A stretch of 35,837 nucleotides of DNA from a virus, in the IMG/VR virus record IMGVR_UViG_3300009376_000814, positions 1 through 35,837 of that record. One strand, 5' to 3'. The translations under genes and the position numbers were made by a program. This document shows positions 1 through 5,774 of the stretch, in pieces (positions within the stretch are counted from its first letter, which is position 1; the number at the start of each line of letters is the position of its first letter). Under the pieces are notes generated by a model that was not told the DNA's origin, ran no database searches, and worked only from the letters and a program-made list of their open reading frames with translations.

Positions 1-447
1 GATGCAGAAAAAGGCAGATACGAGAATGACGGGAATTATCATCACAGCATCACCGATCACAACCAGTCACCCGGAGGGTGTCCTTCGTTGTGGTGCCATT
101 ATGAAATCGAGGAGGACCATCTCCATGCGGTTGATGGTAAGAACTACGCCTTCATAGAGTGGCTCTTATACCTGAATGAAAATTTCTTTCAGCCCTGGGG
201 GTATCAGTTGAGTGGGAATATCGACTGGAATGGAGAAGACCATGACGACAGGGGTGAGATCCACGTAAGGCGCAACGAAGCAGCGGGGGTGAATGAGATT
301 GACACCGTTGTGATGGAGGTGCGGTGGCCTAAGCCGTTTACAGAAGGGGTCTGGGCGAAACCTGAGCCAAAGCCAGTGGTTGAGACTGTTATGAGCCTTG
401 ATTGGGACGACCTCGATCAACTGTTTAGTACCGGGAAAACCCCTTAA
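1..447 (+). CDS. Conserved small phage protein, 5' end outside window
   Basis: The reading frame is open from base 1 with no ATG or GTG before a TTG at 88, so the gene probably begins upstream of the window. Residues before that TTG (GGCPSLWCHYEIEED) continue smoothly into the rest and fit a pattern I recall from small phage proteins: a PSLWCxx start, then IEWLLYL, NFFQPWGYQLSG, and a DWNGEDHDDRGEIHVRRN core. A purine-rich stretch, GGAGGG at 72-77, could support the TTG as an alternative start giving 119 residues. The protein is acidic and rich in Trp. No enzymatic motif is visible and no function is assigned. It is followed by a weak hairpin and then the leader/LuxR/integrase group on the same strand. 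Confidence 0.7.
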   Translation, partial: DAEKGRYENDGNYHHSITDHNQSPGGCPSLWCHYEIEEDHLHAVDGKNYAFIEWLLYLNENFFQPWGYQLSGNIDWNGEDHDDRGEIHVRRNEAAGVNEIDTVVMEVRWPKPFTEGVWAKPEPKPVVETVMSLDWDDLDQLFSTGKTP

Positions 448-448
448 A

Positions 449-465
449 AGCCCCGTGTCAGGGCT
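449..465 (+). terminator. Weak hairpin after the first gene
   Basis: AGCCC at 449-453 and GGGCT at 461-465 can pair around a 7-nt loop just after the stop of the first gene. There is no T-run after it, so it is at best a weak terminator or an mRNA 3' end stabiliser. Confidence 0.2.
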
Positions 466-534
466 AATGAGTTGCGGAGTCGGGTGTGTTATGGGATATT
501 TCAGACAGTCAATCAATGACTAAGGAGGTAGCAA

Positions 535-591
535 ATGAATGAATCGCCTGTTGTGATAGCGCGAAGCGGGCGGGCTTCGCAGATTCCGTGA
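535..591 (+). CDS. Putative 18-residue leader peptide
   Basis: ATG at 535 follows an exceptionally good ribosome-binding site, TAAGGAGG, with close to ideal spacing. The frame reads MNESPVVIARSGRASQIP and stops at 589-591. The reading frame contains a perfect 7-bp inverted repeat with a 6-nt loop (561-580). It sits 25 nt before the start of the LuxR-type gene. A strongly initiated tiny ORF overlapping a hairpin just upstream of a regulator resembles a translational attenuator or coupling leader; that role is inference. A weak promoter-like pair lies upstream (TTGCGG, 17 bp, GATATT around 472-500). It could also be a decayed gene remnant. Confidence 0.4.
   Translation: MNESPVVIARSGRASQIP
561..580 (+). 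promoter_or_regulatory. Hairpin inside the leader ORF
   Basis: GCGAAGC (561-567) and GCTTCGC (574-580) are perfect complements separated by GGGCGG. There is no downstream T-run, so it is not a classical terminator. Ribosomes translating the leader ORF would melt this stem, which may alter access to the ribosome-binding site of the next gene at 616. Confidence 0.4.
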
Positions 592-615
592 AAGAAGAAA
601 TAAGGGAGGCGAATT

Positions 616-1047
616 ATGGCGAGGCAAGAAGAACGTCTTGCGATACTTGAGGTAAAAGTTGAAACACTTACGAGGATGGTAGAGGCATTAGCCTCGGGAG
701 AATCAGGGGGAGCAACAGTGCTTGACTCTGACGAGGCAACAGCACTTGGACTGCTGACGACTAAGCAACACAAGTGTTTGCAGATGCTTTTGTTGGGAGC
801 AACAAACCCGGAGATAGCAGAACGGTTTGGCGTTTCGATAAACACAGTGAAGGTGTTTGTCAGAACGATTGCTCAGAAGTTCGGCGTGACGTCGAGATCA
901 CAGATTGTAATGAAGGCAGCGCGGATCTTTGAGCAGATGCCAGACGATGTGTATGTTGGTATCTCGGGAGGGGTTCCCAAAAACTGGGCGAAGGAGGGCT
1001 CGAATGGCAAAGGCAAGAAGAAGCGGACTTCGCGTAACAGAGCGTGA
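616..1047 (+). CDS. LuxR/GerE-type HTH regulator with N-terminal coiled coil
   Basis: 143 residues with a very good ribosome-binding site (AGGGAGG, 6 nt before ATG). Residues 1-27 form a heptad-like helix (EERLAILEVKVETLTRMVEAL), probably for dimerisation. Residues about 46-105 are a GerE/LuxR-type DNA-binding domain: LTTKQHKCLQMLLLGATNPEIAERFGVSINTVKVFVRTIAQKFG pattern, with the typical NPEIAxxxxVSxNTVKxxVxxIxxK core. There is no receiver or autoinducer-binding domain, so no sensed signal can be inferred. The C-terminal tail is Lys/Arg-rich. Its 3' end overlaps the integrase start by 44 nt, implying co-transcription and translational coupling. A role in controlling integrase, or as a recombination directionality or lysogeny regulator, is inference from position. 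Confidence 0.85.
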   Translation: MARQEERLAILEVKVETLTRMVEALASGESGGATVLDSDEATALGLLTTKQHKCLQMLLLGATNPEIAERFGVSINTVKVFVRTIAQKFGVTSRSQIVMKAARIFEQMPDDVYVGISGGVPKNWAKEGSNGKGKKKRTSRNRA

Positions 1048-2077
1048 CGGTTGGTTGTGTACTGATGGCTATGTCAACGGTGTGCGCCATCGAAAGAAAC
1101 TTGGTCTGCGTCCAAGCGATATAGCAGAAGCGCGGATCAAGTGTCTGGATATCGAGCGTCGCCTTCTGTTAAGCACGGGCAAGGGAGCAGAGCATCAGAC
1201 GACATTCTCTGAGTGCGCTGATGCTTACCTTGATCGGCCAGAAGGGGTGTCTGGTACTCAGGCAAGGATGGTTAATCTACAAAAGCACTACTGGAAAGAT
1301 ACGCCAGTGGTGGAGATTAAGCCGACTGACGTAGCTGCATACGTTAAGAAGAGACACAACGGCAACAAGCCCGGCAGTATCAGACGAGATCTGAGCGCGA
1401 TGTCCAGTGTGTTCAATCACGCCAGGGAACTGGAGATGATTAAGGTGGTTCCGAAGGTGCGCAAGCCCACGGTCGACGATCAGCGGGTTCGATATCTGGA
1501 GTTGTTCGAGATCGAACTGGTGCTAAGAACGGCCAAGGATGACATCAGACCAGTGCTGACTGCCCTGATTTACACGGGGGGCCGTCTGAATGAGGTGTTG
1601 GGGCTGGATTATCGGAAGGTTCTCGAGAAAGACGGCCAGTGGTTTTTTGAGTACGGCACTCGGAAGGGCCGGGGCTCGATGCTCAGGCGTCGGCAGGTTC
1701 CGGTGCATGAGAAAGTGATGAAGTTTGTTGATGAGAAAGCGCGAGATGGATTAGTATTTCCGAACGCGCGGGGTGAGCGTTGGTCAGACAAGACGTTTCA
1801 GGACAGGTTCTCTGCGCTGATGGATGAGTGCGGGATCGAAGACTTTGTGCCAAACGATTGTCGACATACCTTCGCCTCACATCTAGTGATTAACGACACG
1901 GGGATTAGGAAGGTTGCCGACCTGCTTGGTCACAAGACTTTAGCGATGGTGATGCGGTATTCACATCTGGCGCCAAAGAATTTAACGAGTGCGATCAATG
2001 GATTGAAGTGGGTGACATTCGATGACGTACTACTAGATGCACCCGAAAGTTGTGGTCACATAAAAGTTGTAAGGTAA
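1004..2077 (+). CDS. int: Tyrosine recombinase / phage integrase
   Basis: I chose ATG 1004 because GGAGGG lies 5 nt upstream; an in-frame upstream start at 929 would fuse out-of-character residues. The protein has 357 residues. The N-terminal region (about 1-60) reads like an arm-binding domain, followed by a SAM-like core-binding region (about 65-160). Catalytic residues visible are R194 (TGGRLNE), K221 (TRKGRG), R287 and H288 in the box (NDCRHTFASHL), H310 (LGHKT) and the nucleophile Y319 (MRYSHL). The residue normally His three positions before the second Arg is Asn284, a tolerated but less common substitution. It would catalyse site-specific integration and excision. It lies directly beside a tRNA-Ser fragment that is the likely attP core, and shares a transcript with the LuxR-type gene. 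Confidence 0.95.
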   Translation: MAKARRSGLRVTERDGWLCTDGYVNGVRHRKKLGLRPSDIAEARIKCLDIERRLLLSTGKGAEHQTTFSECADAYLDRPEGVSGTQARMVNLQKHYWKDTPVVEIKPTDVAAYVKKRHNGNKPGSIRRDLSAMSSVFNHARELEMIKVVPKVRKPTVDDQRVRYLELFEIELVLRTAKDDIRPVLTALIYTGGRLNEVLGLDYRKVLEKDGQWFFEYGTRKGRGSMLRRRQVPVHEKVMKFVDEKARDGLVFPNARGERWSDKTFQDRFSALMDECGIEDFVPNDCRHTFASHLVINDTGIRKVADLLGHKTLAMVMRYSHLAPKNLTSAINGLKWVTFDDVLLDAPESCGHIKVVR

Positions 2078-2095
2078 TTTTGTACGGGCGACTAA

Positions 2096-2116
2096 AATCA
2101 ATTTAAGTAATTGATT
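2096..2116. repeat. AT-rich inverted repeat between integrase and attP
   Basis: AATCAATT (2096-2103) and AATTGATT (2109-2116) are perfect complements with a 5-nt spacer. It lies 18 bp after the integrase stop and 11 bp before the tRNA fragment. It could be a weak transcript end, a recombinase or accessory-factor site (P arm), or both. There is no T-run on the plus strand. Confidence 0.4.
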
Positions 2117-2127
2117 AGAAAAAGAAC

Positions 2128-2169
2128 GGAGAGGTGGCCGAGCGGCTGAAGGCGCTCCCCTGCTAAGGA
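2128..2169 (+). other. attP: Putative attP core: 5' half of tRNA-Ser(GCU)
   Basis: From 2128 the sequence matches a bacterial serine tRNA gene: acceptor 5' strand GGAGAGG, TG, D-arm GCCG...GGC, then the 5' anticodon stem CTCCC and loop CTGCTAA with anticodon GCT at 2162-2164. Similarity stops two or three bases after the loop; no variable arm, T-arm or CCA follows, so this is not a functional tRNA gene. Its place beside a tyrosine integrase, and a break at the anticodon loop (a known crossover position for this enzyme class), make it a likely attP core. Unusually, the phage carries the 5' rather than the 3' half of the tRNA. Confidence 0.8.
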
Positions 2170-2194
2170 TTCTAAGGGACACCTTTGGTTGTTA

Positions 2195-2268
2195 ATTGGG
2201 TGCAAGTTTGGTGCGCAACTCCTTCTTTTCATAATCGTTTTTACACCTTCGGGCGTTATCTTGGTGCG
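2195..2268 (+). repeat. Candidate integrase arm-type repeats
   Basis: Three related direct repeats lie just downstream of the tRNA fragment: TTGGGTGCAAG near 2196, TTGGTGCGCAA at 2208 and TTGGTGCGAAG at 2261. TTGGTGCG is exact in the last two. Tyrosine integrases bind direct repeats flanking the core, so these are candidates for P'-arm sites. The rest of 2170-2373 has no convincing gene; an ORF of 66 codons there has unusual composition and no good start. Confidence 0.4.
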
Positions 2269-2373
2269 AAGGCTCATGCTTAAATTTTTGACTTTGGTCA
2301 CAAGTGAGCCGATGCTTAATGTGTTGATCTATAAGGAGAGACACAAAGAGGATCTAAGAAGAAGGAAAACAAT

Positions 2374-2652
2374 ATGGCACAGACAATGACACAAGCCGAG
2401 AAGAAAGAAGCAGATATGGTCAGCGCAATCGAAGTGTTGGAAACAACAATCGGCCAGTTGGCTGAAGCGCGTGACCGTATGAGCACACAAGTCGGCGATG
2501 CGATCGAAGATCTAATGGACGCAATGATTGATACACGGCAGGCTATTGTTGGGGAGAGATCACAGCCATGCCGGAACAGCAGATTTTGCGGAAATTATGT
2601 TCCCGTTGACTGCGATCCCGAGGGTGTAACCTTATCTATCGTACAAGACTGA
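2374..2652 (+). CDS. Small helical protein of unknown function
   Basis: 92 residues, ATG preceded by GAAGGA at about 9 nt. Residues 1-62 are predicted helical and heptad-like (EKKEADMVSAIEVLETTIGQLAEARDRM...AIEDLMDAMIDTRQAI). The C-terminal 28 residues contain three Cys (CRNSRFCG, VDCDPEG) but no clear metal site. Its last 58 bases overlap the convergent YkgJ-like gene, so the C-terminal part may be constrained by the opposite strand. I do not recognise it. The location beside attP would suit an excisionase or small regulator, but there is no HTH signature to support that. Confidence 0.55.
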   Translation: MAQTMTQAEKKEADMVSAIEVLETTIGQLAEARDRMSTQVGDAIEDLMDAMIDTRQAIVGERSQPCRNSRFCGNYVPVDCDPEGVTLSIVQD

Positions 2653-2924
2653 AGTCTCTCCAATAATTCTGGCACTGGTGTGCCAGTTGCGATGGATGCC
2701 CTGCACAGTCGGCAATGCAGGGCAGTCATCACAGGCGAGTTGTATTCGGCGATCCGACAAGCGATCGGTCGCTCTTCGTAGATATCACATAAGTTCTCTT
2801 CCGTGAGGTGCGAGCATTGCTCGACCTCGCGCGTCTCTAGGTTGATGCGCTTGCAACAAGCGCCCTGACAATCGCAACCTATTCCCGCATCAGATACTGC
2901 CACGCGTCCCTGTACTGCGCCCAT
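2595..2924 (-). CDS. YkgJ-type cysteine-cluster protein
   Basis: 109 residues. The motif set CDCQGACCK, then CSHL, LCDIYEERPIACR and HCRLC matches the YkgJ (formerly UPF0153) family of putative zinc- or iron-chelating proteins, in which several Cys coordinate a metal. The biochemical role of the family is poorly defined. The ATG at 2924 overlaps the preceding nuclease gene by 46 nt; an in-frame GTG 18 bases later, with AGGGA just upstream, is an equally possible start. This is the last gene of the minus-strand accessory operon. The gene converges with the 92-residue protein on the other strand, and no terminator hairpin is obvious between them. Confidence 0.75.
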   Translation of the reverse strand: MGAVQGRVAVSDAGIGCDCQGACCKRINLETREVEQCSHLTEENLCDIYEERPIACRIAEYNSPVMTALHCRLCRASIATGTPVPELLERLQSCTIDKVTPSGSQSTGT

Positions 2925-3316
2925 TTGCTGTCCTCGTGTAAGTTGACTGTTAATTTTGATTTCACGTCTGACAATAGAGGTTCAGACGGGAAGATGAATA
3001 CGATGTCTCGGGGGATGATGTACGCGACCAGGCAGTCGAAGTCGTCTAGTGCATACGGAACCTTCTTCCCGTGGGAGATCTGGAACCCGTAGTATTCGCC
3101 GTACTTCCTACGACTGTTATCAATCGTGGAACTGGACTTGATCTGGACGCGTCTGAGGAACCCGTCGTGTTCGGTGACGCAATCGTAAGTGCAGTTATCG
3201 CCGAATGGAAAATTAACGACAATTCCTCGCTCGAGGGCGTTGGCGCAGAAGCGGAGTTCGCCTAACTCGCCGACTGTTTTGTGCGGGAGCACCGCCAACT
3301 CTCGAGTTTGTCCCAA
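2879..3316 (-). CDS. PD-(D/E)XK endonuclease-like protein (PDDEXK_5 type)
   Basis: 145 residues from a TTG start at 3316; a GTG at 3292 is an alternative. The pattern is a compact PD-(D/E)XK nuclease: helix with E17/E20 (VGELGELRFCANALERG), then a Tyr-Asp45 on a strand, then Q58-I-K60-S on the next strand, and later a DFDCLVAYIIPRDIVFIFP strand pair. This matches the group that includes the intron-encoded endonuclease I-Ssp6803I and related Holliday-junction-like proteins, where Gln replaces the usual acidic residue before the Lys. It follows the 91-residue gene with overlap, and overlaps the YkgJ-like gene downstream. Target and function in the phage are unknown; recombination or host DNA degradation are possible. 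Confidence 0.7.
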   Translation of the reverse strand: MGQTRELAVLPHKTVGELGELRFCANALERGIVVNFPFGDNCTYDCVTEHDGFLRRVQIKSSSTIDNSRRKYGEYYGFQISHGKKVPYALDDFDCLVAYIIPRDIVFIFPSEPLLSDVKSKLTVNLHEDSKWAQYRDAWQYLMRE

Positions 3317-3537
3317 AGTTTGCGGTCAATGTCTGAGAAGGCTCCGTGTTGGGAGGCCCAAATAGCAAAGGCATCAATCGCGTCTGATTTGGTTTTCGCG
3401 CTTGAGAGTTTTTGTTGTAGTTCAGTTGAAGACATTTGTTGTGGTTTCTGCCGCGCTCGGGACATCTTGATATAAGTCTCCACTTTGTCTGAGATGACAC
3501 CGGGTAAGGTGTCGTATGGAAAATAGGGATCTCTCAT
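3262..3537 (-). CDS. Hypothetical protein in accessory operon
   Basis: 91 residues with a good ribosome-binding site (GGGAG, 6 nt before ATG). The centre is helical and charged (SDKVETYIKMSRARQKPQQMSSTELQQKLSSAKTKSDAIDAFAIWASQHG). No known motif is seen. Its 3' end overlaps the start of the PDDEXK_5 nuclease by about 30-55 nt, depending on the nuclease start, so the two are likely translationally coupled and may act together. Confidence 0.6.
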   Translation of the reverse strand: MRDPYFPYDTLPGVISDKVETYIKMSRARQKPQQMSSTELQQKLSSAKTKSDAIDAFAIWASQHGAFSDIDRKLWDKLESWRCSRTKQSAS

Positions 3538-3567
3538 CTGAGTCTCCCAATTAGGGGGTAATAGCCC

Positions 3568-4068
3568 CTAATATTTCTTTGTGCTCCAAGGAAGGCCGGT
3601 GGGGAAACTTCCATGTCGGCCAGTGGCGAAATGAGCAATGTCGTCACGGATATTGCGCTCGTCTTCGAGTGGAGCAGTTGTGCTAGTCGGATATTCGAAG
3701 GGCATCACAGGCGGTCGAAAAGAGTGGGGGTATCTTTCATTCGCCGGGATCGGGAAACTTCCGTGCCTCCCTGGGGCATACTGCATCATGGCTTGACGGA
3801 GATTGCGCTCGTCTTCGAGTGGTGCGCCACCGCCAAAGACGGTTTTACTCCACCCCTCTTTAACCCTCCTCATAACTGGAAGTTTAATTTCAGATGCGAG
3901 ATTCACCCCTCCCTGATCTACTTGGTATATAGACTGAACTTTTTTGCCAATGGTTTGGAGCATTTCCTTGCCCCCGCCATAGAGTTCTTGCAACGCTTCG
4001 CCCCACCCGATACCAAGTGTGCCCGGAGGGGTGCGTCCGTCGTCTGGTTTGTTTCCGTATCCAGCCAT
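3568..4068 (-). CDS. Unknown protein with duplicated LEDERN...RHGSFP motif
   Basis: 166 residues; AAGGAG lies about 12 nt before ATG. The N-terminal half is Gly-rich followed by a helix. The C-terminal half carries two copies of a 27-residue unit: APLEDERNLRQAMMQYAPGR then HGSFP, and APLEDERNIRDDIAHFATGR then HGSFP. The units are 50 residues apart, and DNA identity is high (21 identical bases at 3652-3672 and 3802-3822), so the duplication is recent or maintained. Basic and aromatic residues dominate the repeat. I do not recognise the protein. Repeated short linear motifs often bind a partner protein; that is inference. The upstream gap holds a hairpin and the TTTTCGTCCC element. Confidence 0.6.
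   Translation of the reverse strand: MAGYGNKPDDGRTPPGTLGIGWGEALQELYGGGKEMLQTIGKKVQSIYQVDQGGVNLASEIKLPVMRRVKEGWSKTVFGGGAPLEDERNLRQAMMQYAPGRHGSFPIPANERYPHSFRPPVMPFEYPTSTTAPLEDERNIRDDIAHFATGRHGSFPTGLPWSTKKY
3601..3825 (-). repeat. Intragenic direct repeat, 150-bp period
   Basis: Two copies inside the 166-residue gene: about 3601-3675 and 3752-3825. GGGAAACTTCC is present at 3602 and 3752, and a 21-base identity beginning ATTGCGCTCG occurs at 3652 and 3802. The period is exactly 50 codons, so loss or gain of a unit keeps the frame. Confidence 0.8.
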
Positions 4069-4096
4069 GTTTCTATTCTTACTCCTTATGTAAAGT

Positions 4097-4129
4097 TTTT
4101 CGTCCCGTCTGAGCCCCCGCCAGGGGGGC
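4097..4129 (-). promoter_or_regulatory. Intergenic hairpin plus GGGACGAAAA element
   Basis: Between the 42-residue and 166-residue genes, a 6-bp GC-only stem (4113-4118 with 4124-4129) is followed on the minus strand by GGGACGAAAA (4106-4097). There is no T-run, so it is not a standard terminator. The same decamer occurs at 33979-33988 and 35404-35413, also in minus-strand intergenic gaps. Confidence 0.45.
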
Positions 4130-4135
4130 GAAGAC

Positions 4136-4264
4136 TCACTTCTTCTTTTTCTTGTACCCGCTGGCGTATGCTGCTCGGGCCTGTTTCTGTGCCTGCGCCT
4201 TAGATGGGTACGTCTTGCCCTTGCTTCCCCACTTGTATCCGCCGTTGGTTTTCTTGACTGGCAT
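4136..4264 (-). CDS. Small Lys-rich phage protein
   Basis: 42 residues, starting MPVKKTNGGYKWGSKGKTYP and ending in a GYKKKKK tail. Small proteins of this type, with the pattern KGGYKWGxxGKxYPSKAxAxxQxRAxYASGYK, are familiar in podovirus genomes; their function is unknown. It is strongly basic (about one residue in three is Lys or Arg), which would suit nucleic acid binding. GGGG about 8 nt before ATG is a modest ribosome-binding site. It lies 4 nt after the preceding gene in the operon, so it is likely co-translated with it. Confidence 0.75.
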   Translation of the reverse strand: MPVKKTNGGYKWGSKGKTYPSKAQAQKQARAAYASGYKKKKK

Positions 4265-4268
4265 GGTG

Positions 4269-4622
4269 TTATTCCCCGTCTGAGGGTTGGATATCTAAGG
4301 AAAAATTGGGGGGTGACTCATCTGATGAGCCAGTGTTTTGATTGCGTGCCACCGTCTTGTGGCAGCCACATCTGACATTGCTTCGAATCTTCGTAACTCG
4401 TTCAACCGTGCCAACTGGGATCTTGTTAATCCCGCCCCAAGTGTCTGGCGGGAGGTGGGTGTCGGCCAGGATAATCCAGTCCTCAGTCTTTCCAATGAGA
4501 ATTCCATAGGTGTTCATGATCCATACTGGTTCGTCTGAGTCGAAGTCATGCCAACCGCTGACTTGTTCTGCGTCGATCCATTCCACGCAGACGAGTTCGT
4601 GTTGTATTTCGCAGTCGGGCAT
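4269..4622 (-). CDS. Hypothetical phage protein
   Basis: 117 residues. The start ATG at 4622 directly abuts the stop of the upstream gene (TGAATG), a coupling arrangement. A compact beta-rich core of about 85 residues (LVCVEWIDAEQVSGWHD, VWIMNTYGILIGKTEDWIILAD, IPVGTVERVTKI) resembles small phage proteins of unknown function with an alternating V/I strand pattern. The tail is disordered (TGSSDESPPNFSLDIQPSDGE). No catalytic signature is seen. Confidence 0.65.
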   Translation of the reverse strand: MPDCEIQHELVCVEWIDAEQVSGWHDFDSDEPVWIMNTYGILIGKTEDWIILADTHLPPDTWGGINKIPVGTVERVTKIRSNVRCGCHKTVARNQNTGSSDESPPNFSLDIQPSDGE

Positions 4623-4898
4623 TCAAAACTCGAACATGGTTTCCATGAATCGCATCTTTAAGAAGTCGAACGCAGCGATGGTCTTGTAGCTCTCCTCAGC
4701 GCAGGCTGACGACCAGCACGAGCTGGTTGTTCCGTCTGAGTTAATTGCCACCACCGCCAGTCCCACCACCTCCCCCTTCTTTACCTGTTCCCTCAGTTCC
4801 TCGATCACTGACATCGCTGACCCAGCGGCCTGTTCTTTTTGGTTCAAAATTCGACCCACTACTTTGTCGCCCGTGTCTGCCAGTTTCAGTGACCGCAT
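4623..4898 (-). CDS. Hypothetical protein overlapping the resolvase C-terminus
   Basis: 91 residues. AGGAGA lies about 6-7 nt before the ATG at 4898, a strong site that fixes the start. The sequence has a helix (SVIEELREQVKKG), a beta hairpin (VVGLAVVAINSDGTTSSCW) and a C-terminal helix (ESYKTIAAFDFLKMRFMETMFEF). The alternating helix/strand pattern looks like a real folded domain. The first 158 bases also encode, in another frame, the low-complexity tail of the resolvase (4741-5289). I do not recognise a family. Confidence 0.65.
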   Translation of the reverse strand: MRSLKLADTGDKVVGRILNQKEQAAGSAMSVIEELREQVKKGEVVGLAVVAINSDGTTSSCWSSACAEESYKTIAAFDFLKMRFMETMFEF

Positions 4899-5289
4899 CT
4901 AAGTTCTCCTGTTGTGTTGTTGCGTCCCTGGAAAGATAGTAGCGGTATAGCAGGAGCAGGTCGTCCAATCTGAGCACGCACAATGACTCGCCAGTGGTTT
5001 GGCGATTACGTCGATTAACGACAATCGCTATGTCGGGGCAGTTGGTGGCCAGTTTATTACGCTCAGCTTGGCGCATGGCGTCTAGGAAGTTGAGGCGCTC
5101 GACCCGTTTGGCCTCGATAAATAGATCTGGTACGCCAAGGAGGTCCGCGCCGCCGGAGGCAAAGACAGACCCGCCGCCAGAGAGGGGTGCGCGCTTGGCG
5201 TCGGTGCCGACTGCCTCGTTGATGTAGGCGGCCAGTTCGCGCTCGAACTTATCGCCCTTGGCTTTGGCGCCTCTTCCGCTCACACCCAT
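4741..5289 (-). CDS. PD-(D/E)XK resolvase-like nuclease (Holliday junction type)
   Basis: 182 residues, with GGAG about 10 nt before ATG. Residues about 10-110 are a clear PD-(D/E)XK nuclease of the Hjc/phage resolvase class: helix KGDKFERELAAYINE (E16 or E18), then GGADLLGVPDLFIEAK, giving D49, D55, E59 and K61, then a helix and strand (CPDIAIVVNRRN). It would cut branched DNA, such as recombination or replication intermediates before packaging. From residue about 125 on, the sequence turns low-complexity (ending GGGGGTGGGGN) exactly where the next gene's frame begins, suggesting that the original stop was lost and translation now runs over the neighbouring gene. It overlaps the upstream HTH gene by 10 nt. 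Confidence 0.8.
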   Translation of the reverse strand: MGVSGRGAKAKGDKFERELAAYINEAVGTDAKRAPLSGGGSVFASGGADLLGVPDLFIEAKRVERLNFLDAMRQAERNKLATNCPDIAIVVNRRNRQTTGESLCVLRLDDLLLLYRYYLSRDATTQQENLDAVTETGRHGRQSSGSNFEPKRTGRWVSDVSDRGTEGTGKEGGGGGTGGGGN

Positions 5290-5582
5290 GGATCGTAATC
5301 TCCACGGGCTTTGCAGGGGTCGCAGAGGAACTGCATCCTTGGCCGGGGGTTGGTGTTCTTGCAGCGAAGGCAGGGGCGTCGCCAGTGGTTGACGGACTTC
5401 TTCGATCTGCTTGACTGATACTTGGCGCCTGCGAAATCTTGCAGTCCTTCTCGGACCAATATTCGTTTTAGGGTATCAGTGCAAACGCCGATGCGTTTGG
5501 CCAGTTCAGGGTAGGTGTGGTTGTTGTGGTTGTTTCGCAGCCAGCTCATATCTGCATCTGAGATGCGGATTTTCTTTGGCAT
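5280..5582 (-). CDS. HTH and zinc-ribbon DNA-binding protein
   Basis: 100 residues. Residues about 8-48 form a HTH of the MarR/Sigma-like short type (DADMSWLRNNHNNHTYPELAKRIGVCTDTLKRILVREGL). Residues 70-92 carry CLRCKNTN...FLCDPC, a CxxC...CxxC zinc ribbon. This pair is familiar in phage DNA-binding regulators. It heads the minus-strand accessory operon. No Shine-Dalgarno sequence precedes the ATG; instead a perfect TATAAT lies 8 nt upstream, so the transcript may be leaderless or nearly so. TTGGG repeats just upstream could be self-binding sites. Confidence 0.75.
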   Translation of the reverse strand: MPKKIRISDADMSWLRNNHNNHTYPELAKRIGVCTDTLKRILVREGLQDFAGAKYQSSRSKKSVNHWRRPCLRCKNTNPRPRMQFLCDPCKARGDYDPWV

Positions 5583-5590
5583 GGGCGCAA

Positions 5591-5626
5591 ATTATACCCA
5601 ACAAGCACCCCAAGTACACCCAAAGG
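5591..5626 (-). promoter_or_regulatory. Promoter with TATAAT 8 nt before ATG; TTGGG repeats
   Basis: On the minus strand TATAAT (5596-5591) is followed after 8 nt by the start codon of the HTH gene, so transcription would begin at or within a nucleotide or two of the ATG. Upstream are three TTGGG units. The best -35 candidate is poor (TTGGGT 21 bp away), so activation or an unusual spacer may be involved. Confidence 0.4.
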
Positions 5627-5655
5627 TTGACTCGTGGCAATGAGTCAGGCAAAAT
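5627..5655 (+). promoter_or_regulatory. Candidate promoter for lipoprotein pair
   Basis: TTGACT (5627-5632), a 17-bp spacer and CAAAAT (5650-5655) form a sigma70-like promoter pointing at the two lipoprotein genes. It is divergent from the HTH gene promoter. The stretch 5656-5774 holds no other supported gene. Confidence 0.45.
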
Positions 5656-5774
5656 CAAAAAGCCGTTCAGGAGCGCAGGACACCAGAGCAATGATTTCCG
5701 GCTCCCTAGCGGACGCCGGAAATGATCAAACACTAGCGGATAAGCAGATGTTCAACGGCTTTTTGAGGGAGCAA

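Noticed and set aside
2128-2230. A complete phage-encoded tRNA-Ser gene
   Set aside because: After the anticodon loop the 3' anticodon strand, variable arm and T-arm are absent; only the 5' half matches.
2189-2389. 66-codon ORF across the attP region
   Set aside because: No ribosome-binding site, unusual composition, and it lies across the recombination arm repeats.
5591-5626. CRISPR-like or iteron repeats from the TTGGG units
   Set aside because: Units are only five bases, unevenly spaced and few; better explained as possible operator half-sites.
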